Assembly (NCBI RefSeq): GCF_017591425.1
Contig: NW_024466599.1
Coordinates: 76,240,501 to 76,304,500, forward strand
Direction of reading: 5' to 3'
DNA: 64,000 nucleotides
Origin: Ochotona curzoniae
Lineage: Eukaryota; Chordata; Mammalia; Lagomorpha; Ochotonidae
A program made the translations under genes and the position numbers. Shown here piece after piece: positions 56,550 through 64,000 of this stretch. Positions within the stretch are counted from its first letter, which is position 1. Each line of letters starts with the position of its first letter. A model generated the notes under the pieces. That model ran no database searches. It was given only the letters and a program-made list of their open reading frames with translations, and had not been told where the DNA came from.

Positions 56550-57900
56550 ACTTATTTTATTTTGCTTTTGATATTGCTTACATAGTTGTACTCCCATGTG
56601 TACCACTAATAAGGGTGGGAGGGGTCAAGGCACAGGGGAAAGTGGATGAGACAACCTCTTCCCTTTTTTATTTTATTTACTTCTGTGTCAGGATGGGGTG
56701 GGAAGGAGTAAGATAAAGTGGTTTTCCCCAACCTGGCTTTCTCCCAAACCCAGCTCAGACGTGTGTTGAAACCATACCCAGCCCATTCTGCACCCAGTCT
56801 GAGCTCTCATGCACACCAGCAGGAGCAGTGACCCATAGGGAAGCCCCCATGGCCCTCCTTCTAGACTCACCCAGGTCCTAAGGTCTTGTGTGTGTTGGCC
56901 TGTGTTATCCCCTTGCTAGGTCTGTCCCAAGCCAGCCTACACATCTTCTGACAAGTGGAGCCTTGTCAGGTGTTATGCCATTGCCTCGTCTGGCCCACGC
57001 GCAGCCCCAACTCTCAAGTTCAATGGTGGAAACGGCCTACTGCAGGAATACCCCAAGCTGCCCCACTGTGCCCACTCCCAGTCCCAGATCTCACGTGTGT
57101 GAGTTGGTTCTAGGGCCCTGTGAAACACAGTTCAAACCCTGCTCTTGGTCTTTGTGAGTGATGCTGAATGCGGTATCCTGGCCTGAACCGATAGCCAGTT
57201 CTTGAGTGTGCCAACCTGGCTTACATGCACCCCCAATTGCATGAGTGTTCATGAGTTCTGTGGTCATGCCTGTCATCGTCCCCAGCTCTCAAGCAAACTA
57301 GCGTTTGCAGTCCCACACAGACGAGTCAACAAATTCCCCCCAGAGAATTTGCAACCAGACCCAATTCTCTTGTGTGCTGGTTAGCATCATGGTGCAGCCT
57401 AACATGACCTACCCCCTGCCTTGACATTCTCGTGGATACTGTGGCCTAATCCTACCAGGTAGCCCATCCTCCTGCCCCTAGTCCCAGTTTCTTGTGCACC
57501 AGTGGGCTGCAATCAAGGTCAGGTAGCCCAGCCCAGGTCTCCCATATGGGCAGGTGTCCTGATCTGACCCAGGCATGTCCTCCAAGCCACCCACTCTCAG
57601 CTCCCCCCCACCCTTTGTTTATCTGTAGTTGCGGTGGCCTTGTCTGTGGAAGTGCCCCATAAGTTGTTCCTCACTTGTGATGTATGTCCTCAGAATTCTC
57701 CCCCTTCTCACACATCACCAAGCCCCTCTCCCAGGGCAATCCACAGCCACCACATCTGCGGCCACATCAACCTCTTATTGCACACATGTACATGGCAGGA
57801 GATTTATTAACTTGCACCGACACACAGAGACAGACCCACTCCTGTGTCTCAAACGCTTTCGGCCTCTCTCAAAGCGCACAGGAAGAACCCTCTGCATTTT
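56550..57900 (-). mobile_element. VNTR retroposon copy 7 (antisense)
   Basis: Begins with the reverse-complemented end 'TTATTTTATTTTGCTTTTGATATTGCTTACATAG' and 'GGGGTCAAGGCACAGGGGAAAGTGG' (cf. copies 1 and 6). It then passes straight into tandem units ('TCTGAGCTCTCATGCACACCAGCAGGAGCAGTGACCC', 'CCCAGTCCCAGATCTCACGTGTG', 'AGTTTCTTGTGCACCAGTGGGC') to about 57600. The 5'-side segment 'GGAAGTGCCCCATAAGTTGTTCC' is shared with copies 1 and 3. Most of the unique 3' domain between the end and the body is deleted here. The 5' boundary is approximate. (Copy numbers 1-7 include the short fragment at 17318, so six other copies.). Confidence 0.75.
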
Positions 57901-58350
57901 AAGAAGTTCATAAGTAAGTCTCGCTGCTCCTTAAAAATGATTTTGTCTTTCAGCCTTTGAGACGGAATGCAAATGATCATTCTACCTCTTGAAATGGAGA
58001 TAGAGTCTATAATTCCTTCTAATTAACCGGTTTGAATTTGGATACAGTTCAAGGGAAACTGATGTCATGCATGAATATCTGAATTCTCCCTGCAGACAGA
58101 TGCTGGGTGCCTAATAGGTAATTCAGATTGCTAAGAGCTGCAGGGACACAGGGATTGCAAGTTATAATCCTTAGCGATCTTGAAAGACACACACACACAT
58201 ACACACACACGTGCACAAGATGATCATACAAGGTAGCATGTACATGGGACACAGGGAGTGCAGAGGAAATAAGATGTTCATCAGGATTCAGAAAACATGC
58301 CACCTGCTGTGCTGCTCAGGGGAGGTTCAGTGCTAGAACTTGCACTTGGA
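57901..58350. other. Unassigned spacer with (CA)n
   Basis: An interrupted CA run at 58186-58211. Otherwise no recognised element. Confidence 0.45.
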
Positions 58351-58364
58351 CAAGAATTTTAGAT

Positions 58365-58652
58365 TGGGCCCAGTGGTGTGGCCTAGTGGCTAAAGTCCTC
58401 GCCTTGAATGCACCAGGATCCCATCCAGCTCCCTGTTTATGGCCTGGGAAAGCAGTCGAGGACGGCCCAAAGCCTTGGGACCCTGCACCCACGTGTGGGA
58501 GACCTGGAAGAGGTTCCTGGTTTCCGGCTTCGGATCAGCGCAGCACCGGCCGTTGCATTCACTTGGGGAGTGAATCATTGGACAGAAGATCTTCCTTTCT
58601 GTCTCTCCTCCTCTGTAAATATCTGACTTTGTAGCAAAAATAAATAATAAAA
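58365..58652 (+). mobile_element. Young pika-type CSINE, sense, 13-bp TSD, internal deletion
   Basis: The order is normal from 'TGGGCCCAGTGGTGTGGCCTAG' to 'GGATCCCATCCAGCTCCCTG', where about 36 bp including the B-box segment (GGTTCTAATCC) are missing. It continues with 'GACCTGGAAGAGG', 'CACCGGCCGTTGCATTCACTTGG' and 'CTGACTTTGTAGC'. The perfect direct repeat AAGAATTTTAGAT flanks it at 58352-58364 and 58653-58665. Confidence 0.95.
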
Positions 58653-58665
58653 AAGAATTTTAGAT

Positions 58666-59922
58666 CAGTAAAAGCTTAGTAGGCACAGAAGAAATATTGA
58701 ACTTCTGGAATTTTAGAAGCCATCTCACACAATGACATACTGTATGGGACCTTTTACGATGCGTTAGGTTAGTTTAAATTCACCTTTTCCACAATTAAAT
58801 TCAGAGCATCTAAACATCACGAAGCAAGAAGAGACCTCATATCTATTGCAGGTGCCACGGTAACCATCTCTGACCTCTGTCGCTTTGATTTGCACAGCGG
58901 CGAGCGTGGTGGACTGACTAGGGAAGACAATATGATGATTGCATCCAGGAGTGCGGGAGCTATTTAACTCACTCGTTATACTCAGCTCAAATAGAGCTTT
59001 TCTTAATCAGTGCTTTACCTTCGAATTGATCAGGGCCACATATGTGTCTTTCAACACTTCCTCTCAGGATTCCTTTTAGATCCCCTTCAGGGCAAGGCTC
59101 AGGTCTCCCTCACTGTCTTCCCCATCTGGTCCAGTGTGTGGGCCATGGTGAACACTCAGCATCACGGACTGTTACATGTCCCACACTCATGTCTATCTAT
59201 ATGTCTTATCTCATTTAGTCCTATAGTTCAAGTGTTTTATACACATGCATGAATGTTACATCCACGATAAAGGCATTATGATGAGAATGTCTAATACGAA
59301 GTCTGAAATCCTTCAAAATCTGAATCTTCTTAGGAATCGACCTGAAACCAAGAGTCATGAGGCTCAAGAGAGTCATGACTGAGAATTTGGGTTCTGAGAC
59401 CACATGCTAAAGTTCAAATGACGTTTTCCCTATCCACTGAAAAACACCCAAACCATGTAGCCGAGAAAGAGTAACTCAGCATTCCTTGTCTTCAGTTGCC
59501 CTTCTGTGTAAAATGAGAAAAATAACAACACAGCTTTGCAGTCTTGACAAGCAGGAGAGCTCAGCAAATGCTGGCTGTGACCATTGTTAGGCACGGTGTG
59601 GGTTGGTGTATTGACTGGAGGCTCTGGGGAGAAGAGAACAGTCCAGAGTTGGAGATTTGTGCAGCTTGACATGCTTCATGGAAGCTTGAACCCGTGAAAA
59701 GAGTTAGGTGATGAGCAGAATCGGGGGGCCCCCAACATGTACAGGGCCTAGAACTCCTCTGAACAACCACACCCATCCAGAAGCACCTGCCCTTGGTGAC
59801 ACAGGTTTCCTATTGCAGTTGCCATTGGCATTCTCCTTATTGTGTGGTCTCTCTGAACATGGGTTGGGCTAAGTGAAGCAAATGCTTTCCCCCAAAGAAC
59901 GAGTCACTCTTCTTTCCCTTAG
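58666..59922. other. Unique noncoding sequence, possible L2 piece
   Basis: 59075-59165 ('CCCCTTCAGGGCAAGGCTCAGGTCTCCCTCACTGTCTTCCCC...GAACACTCAGC') recalls the L2 3' end ('GAGGGCAGGGACT...CCCAGCACCT..GTAGGCACTCAATAAA'), but weakly. The remainder is unassigned. Confidence 0.35.
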
Positions 59923-59934
59923 AAAGATGACTGA

Positions 59935-60022
59935 TTGGATGGAAGATCTTCCTCTCTGTCTCTCCTCTCTGTATATCCGCCTTTCCAATTAAAAAAATAA
60001 TAAAAATAAATCTTAAAAAAAA
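59935..60022 (+). mobile_element. 5'-truncated CSINE with 12-bp TSD
   Basis: Only the last 88 bases of a pika-type copy are present ('TTGGATGGAAGATCTTCCTCTCTGTCTCTCC', 'CTGTATATCCGCCTTTCCAATT', A-rich tail). The perfect direct repeat AAAGATGACTGA lies at 59923-59934 and 60023-60034. The TSD directly at the truncation point shows truncation on insertion, not later deletion. Confidence 0.95.
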
Positions 60023-60265
60023 AAAGATGACTGACAGTGGAAATAAACATGGGAGCACATCACAGAAGGCCAGCCTGCTACAGGCCAGTCAGATTCACTC
60101 AAAAACAAAGAATTGTTCTCAGTTCTCTTTTCTGATTTTATATGTTTTAAACATTTAAAGCTGCATTTGTTAACATTATGTGTTATCTGTCTCTTTAATT
60201 TTAGTCAGTAATTTATGAACAATTTACTCATTGAGAACATTTTACATTTCTTACACTATGGAGAT

Positions 60266-60309
60266 TAATAATAATAATAATAATGATGATGATGATGATG
60301 ATGATGATG
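60266..60309. repeat. (TAA)n(TGA)n compound trinucleotide repeat
   Basis: About six TAA units lead directly into about nine TGA units; in one frame the latter are ATG codons. Confidence 0.95.
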
Positions 60310-60735
60310 TTCCTGGCATTGGAACACTTTAACATGGGTATAGAGTATGGACATAATTGTGCTGTCAATCCCACAGTGCCCAAGGGAGGGGAACATTTGA
60401 TCCCTTTTGGTAATGAAGAAATGAACTCATTCATTCCTCCTCTTGTGAACTTTTACCATTTAGAAATTTACCATTTAGAAGTCTACCATTTGCTGGACTC
60501 AATTATATTTCTGAATATGTGGTTTATTTTGGTTTGTGATGATGAATTTCAATTCTCTCAGTTTGAAGACATATATTCAGAAAACCCTATTCTACGTTCG
60601 GTGTTGTTCACCTGCAACAAAAGTAGGAAATATGGAGATGGACAACAGAACTTGACAGAAATGTTGACTGATGACTTGTTCAGGTGCTGGGCGAGTGCTG
60701 CAGAATGGACAAATCCCATTTTCAGGGAGTTCTGA
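60283..60735 (+). other. 150-codon ORF of unknown status
   Basis: The longest ORF outside recognised interspersed repeats. Its N-terminus is a run of methionines from the trinucleotide repeat. The rest is Phe, Ile, Leu and acidic-rich, with a small HLEIYHLEVYHL repeat. I recognise no domain, signal peptide or family, and there is no promoter or splice evidence. It most likely arose by chance from AT-rich sequence; a fragment of an unrecognised pseudogene cannot be excluded. Confidence 0.2.
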
Positions 60736-60857
60736 ATCTACTGGAAAGATGTGGATGTAACAAAAGAGTACCAAGCAGGGAGAAACTGTGGCTAGAAAGC
60801 ATAAAAGTGAGTTTATGCAAAGAATGGATTTAAAGATCACTTAAGAAAGGATAAGGA

Positions 60858-61189
60858 TGGGCCCGGTGGCGTGGCCTAGGGCTAAAGTCCTCACCTTGAA
60901 TATACCGGGATCCCATATGGGCACTGGTTCTAATCCCGGCAGCTCCATTTCCCATCCAGCTCCCTGCTTGTGGCCTGGGAAGGCAGTCGAGGACAGCCCA
61001 GAGCTTTGGCACCCTGCACCCACATGGGAAACCCGGAAGAGGTTCCTGGTTCCCACCTTCGGATTGGCACAGAACCGGCGTTGCGCTCACTTGGGGAGTG
61101 AATAATCAGGCAGAGGATCTTCCTTTCTGTCTCTCCTCCTCTCTGTATATCTGACTTTGTAATAAAAAATAAATAAATCTTAAAAAAAG
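60858..61189 (+). mobile_element. Young pika-type CSINE, sense, 13-bp TSD
   Basis: Complete copy: 'GGGCCCGGTGGCGTGGCCTAG', 'GGGATCCCATATGGGCACTGGTTCTAATCCCGG', 'CTGCACCCACATGGGAAACCCGGAAGAGG', 'TTGCGCTCACTTGGGGAGTGAATAATC', 'CTGACTTTGTAATAAAAAATAAATAAATC'. Flanking GAAAGGATAAGGA (60845-60857) and GAAAGGATAGGGA (61190-61202) differ at one base. Confidence 0.96.
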
Positions 61190-61202
61190 GAAAGGATAGG
61201 GA

Positions 61203-62358
61203 GTAATGTATAGAAGTAGAAACTTTCATGGGAAATTTATAAGGATTGAAGACATGCACAACTGGATCTAGAGGGACACTGCTTTGACTGGTGGTATAAG
61301 CTTGAATTCTCAGTCCACATGACCTTCGTGGAGGTTTTGCTAATATTTACATATTTTCCTCTTTTAGTCTGCAATGATTTTGCAAGAAAGGTATTAAGAA
61401 GAGTCTATTTCCAGAAGCCTGTTTGGAGACACAAGGCTGGCAGCTGGTATGATAATGAACCCCATTTCAGTAGAATAAATCCTATTACTATTAATATTAA
61501 GCAGTCACAGAATGATTCATGAAGGCCTTTTCAGAATTCAAAAAGTGCCTAATCCAAAAGAAGGGAGGACAAAGAATAAGTAGAAATCATGTCAGGAGTT
61601 GATTGTTGTTGGGTTTCTTGAGGAATGAGTTCTGCTCGCTCAAGCTGACTGAGGCTGGGGTAGAGGGCATTCACTTCTTTTATTAAATGAAAATTTGCAT
61701 TAGACCAAAGAGAGAAATAGCTCACAAAGGGCACTGGGGAATTGATTGATATTCGCAGGTCAGGCAAATGCCCCATGGTTTACAAAGTCTGTATTCAGGG
61801 TTTTTGACAGGCTCCCCTGTGCATGAATTCTCCTTTTGTCTCTTAACATTATTTGTGCCACGGTCTTCCCGTCTCTTCCTGCTTTTAATTCTCTTGTTAC
61901 AAGGAAAGATTTTTTCAGGTAAGAAATAATTATCCAGGTAAGACAGTATATTTGAAATTGTTCTCTGTGTAATCAGCAACAGTCTCAATAGACAAAGCCA
62001 ATAAAATGGAAATTTGTAATTATGAGAAAGCAAGAAAGTTCCTATTTGGGCAAGAAAACACTGGTTTTGATGTCTCGGGGCAATTTTCCCTTTTCTACTT
62101 CTTGTATGAGGAAAAGAAGCTATGTTGTCTGCTTGCTTTGGCATGACTTCCCCAAGGGCTGTTTGATTGTGTTCTGTCTAAAAGTTTGTAGAAAACCCAA
62201 AGTGCACCTGAAGAGATTAAAAGGAATAGTTAGGAAGTGGAGATTGCAGAAACTTCATCTAACCATATCCACACAAAGGATGGGAAATCACACACACAGC
62301 TACCTCTTTTCCATCTATTAAAAAAAAATCAACCAACCTTGAGTTAAGACTCAATTCA
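61203..62358. other. Unassigned noncoding sequence
   Basis: No gene is recognised. The 140-codon minus ORF at 61722-62144 has no domain resemblance and no gene-like signals. Confidence 0.4.
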
Positions 62359-62675
62359 GGGGTGGGCGCTGCTGGGTAGGCTTTCATTTGCAATATAAGT
62401 ATCCCATATGGTTTGCACTTCTAGTTCTTGGCTACTCCACTTTTAATCCAGCTCCCTGTTAATGTACCTGAGAATGCAATGGATAATGGCCCCAGTTCTT
62501 AGCTCCTTGCACCCGTGTGGGAGACCTGGAAGAAGCTCCTATCTCCGGACTTTGTATGCGCCCAGTTCTGGCTATTGCTGCCATTTGGGGAGTGAACCAG
62601 TGGATGGAATATCTCTCTGTTTCTTTTGCCTCTATAACTCTGCTTTTTAAATAAATAAGTAAATAATGAATCCAG
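62359..62675 (+). mobile_element. CSINE, sense, older type
   Basis: 'GGGGTGGGCGCTGCTGGGTAGGC', 'AGTATCCCATATGGTTTGCAC', 'TTAATCCAGCTCCCTGTTAATGTACCTGAGAATGC', 'GCACCCGTGTGGGAGACCTGGAAGAAGC', 'TTGCTGCCATTTGGGGAGTGAACCAGTGGATGG' and 'CTGCTTTTTAAATAAATAAG'. Complete copy of the TAATGYACCTG subtype. Confidence 0.93.
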
Positions 62676-62904
62676 TTTCCAAAAAAGGTTAACCAAATTC
62701 TTTTGTTCAGTTTCCACTGTTCTTTCTCTGCTACTTGTACTTGCCCATTGTAATGAATCCTGCTCTATCAGTTAACACTGTGTTGTGGAAAAATGACCTG
62801 ATAACTTGGTCACTTAAACCGTAGGCATTTAGTGTTTCCTAGTTTCTACTGATCAAGAGCCAGTTGCAGTTTAGCTTGGCGCCCCTGATAAAAGTATTGT
62901 TAGA

Positions 62905-63205
62905 AAGGGTCTGTTTGGCATAGTGGGACACCTGGATCCTTTAACTGTGTGAATGAGTTTGAGTCCAGACCCCATTACCAATTTCAGCTTTCTGCTAATG
63001 TACATATGGGAAGCACTAGATTATAACTGAAGTGTTTGGGTTCCTGTCACACATGTAAAAGATCTCGATCAAATTTCTGGCTTCTTGCTTTAGCCTTGTA
63101 CAGTCTTTGCTATTACAGGCATTTAAAAGTAATTCAGAGGGTAGCAGATCTCTCTGCCCCTGGACTCCACTCTCTTCGACTCTATTTAAAAGAAATTTAG
63201 TAAGC
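62905..63205 (+). mobile_element. Old CSINE, sense
   Basis: 'GGTCTGTTTGGCATAGTGGGACACC', 'CAGCTTTCTGCTAATGTACATATGGGAAGCAC', 'CTGGCTTCTTGCTTTAGCC', 'GCTATTACAGGCATTTAAAAG' and 'CTCTATTTAAAAGAAATTTAG' keep the order of a strongly diverged copy. Confidence 0.72.
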
Positions 63206-64000
63206 AAAAAAATTAGGAAAAAAAAGGTTTGAGACGTCTATGGGAGTTTAGGATCTTAGCATGTAGTCAACTGTGGATGATTGCTTCTAGCTCATTCTGT
63301 GGTGAACAACAGGCCGAGGTCTTTATCCATGAGTGGCAACACTTTTTTATTTAATGTTCTCCTATCTATTCCTACTTCTTTTGGAAGTGGTGTAGGGAGA
63401 AGAAAATAATTAATATATGTGTATGAACATCAATATAGGCACAGAAAAAGAATGGAAGGCACCCACCCAAATTGCCACAGCAAACAGTGCATTAGTTTTG
63501 CTGACTCTCAAATCTCTAAAACTTGAAAATTGATGCTTCAAGCATACTCATGAATGAGATTTTGAGGTCAGAGGTGGAACTTATTTTCCCTCGGTATCTC
63601 TAGATTGTGAGTGCATATTTGATCCATGGGACTTCCCCTATGTCAGTGCATACCGTGGGGATGAACTAAAGAGATTGTTGCAGGGAATTTTACCTGAAAA
63701 GGAGAAGGCAACCTCAGTTCTTGGTTCACATAAGAGAAGAATTTTCATGCAGGTAACTTCAGCGAGCAAAGCCAATTTGATTAAAGATGGAAGCTTCCTG
63801 GGCAGTGTTAGTAGGGGGTATCTAAGAGGGAAAACAGAAAAAGAGGCGAAGCTGGTGTTTTTTGGTACAATTCAGGTGAGTGGAACAATGGCTAGCATTC
63901 AACAAGAGGGCAGGGCCAAAGTCCAGCAGAAGACCAAAACTGTAATCCTGCTTGGGTTGTTCTTGATTAAAAACATCCGTTCAAAGAAGTTCTCATTTCA
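63206..64000. other. Unassigned noncoding sequence
   Basis: No gene or repeat family is recognised up to the window end. Confidence 0.4.

Noticed and set aside
4028..57900. Reading the tandem arrays as satellite DNA or CRISPR-like repeats
   Set aside because: Units are degenerate and irregularly spaced, the copies are dispersed, and two copies have TSDs. The host is a mammal, so CRISPR is not applicable.
60858..60930. tRNA-like head with A and B boxes that could be called a tRNA gene
   Set aside because: It is the tRNA-derived promoter of a CSINE: the cloverleaf is not intact, and the element continues with the SINE body and A-rich tail. The same applies to the other CSINE heads.
61722..62144. 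140-codon minus-strand ORF
   Set aside because: No recognisable motif. Overlapping ORFs on the other strand and the AT-rich context suggest chance.

Overview
The window looks like ordinary mammalian intergenic or intronic DNA from a lagomorph, most likely a pika (Ochotona) rather than rabbit or hare. The main clue is a dense population of tRNA-derived C-repeat SINEs (CSINEs). The youngest copies share a head (GGGCCCGGCGTGGTGGCCTAG), a B box of the form GGTTCTAATCC, and an end reading CTGACTTTGTAATAAA followed by A-rich sequence. That subtype fits my memory of pika, but the species call is unverified. I found no convincing protein-coding gene, exon chain, CpG-island promoter, rRNA or functional tRNA gene. 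Every ORF longer than about 130 codons lies in a repeat or shows no recognisable family.

Layout. 1-4.0 kb: mostly unassigned sequence with two old antisense CSINEs. 4.0-8.6 kb: two large copies, in opposite orientation, of a retroposon with a degenerate tandem-repeat (VNTR-like) body, called 'VNTR retroposon' here. 9-17 kb: AT-rich DNA with L1 3'-end pieces, several CSINEs and a third VNTR retroposon (15.3-16.3 kb). 17.2-27.8 kb: one old, apparently near full-length LINE-1 on the minus strand. It contains an ORF1p C-terminal remnant, ORF2 endonuclease and reverse-transcriptase-region remnants and a YY1-type 5' end. It is broken up by a 193-bp VNTR-retroposon fragment, a 2.7-kb VNTR-retroposon insertion that itself holds a CSINE, several more CSINEs and two other L1 fragments, one with the hallmark of twin priming. 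28-51 kb: mainly unique-looking noncoding DNA with scattered CSINEs, two MIRs, one probable solo LTR near 35.1-35.5 kb and a weaker LTR-like piece near 39.9 kb. 51.8-54.1 kb: plus-strand L1 pieces. 56.5-57.9 kb: another VNTR retroposon. 58-64 kb: CSINEs, several with clear target-site duplications (TSDs).

The most interesting feature is the VNTR retroposon family, with six copies in the window. Two copies are bounded by perfect TSDs (16 bp and 12 bp). The 3' end is an A-rich, AATAAA-type end, and no copy shows L1 ORF sequence. This looks like a non-autonomous element mobilised by L1, with a layout resembling the primate SVA class: GC-rich 5' module, degenerate tandem body and unique 3' domain. 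It could still be the 3' UTR of a pika L1 subfamily or an already catalogued repeat, because no database search could be run.
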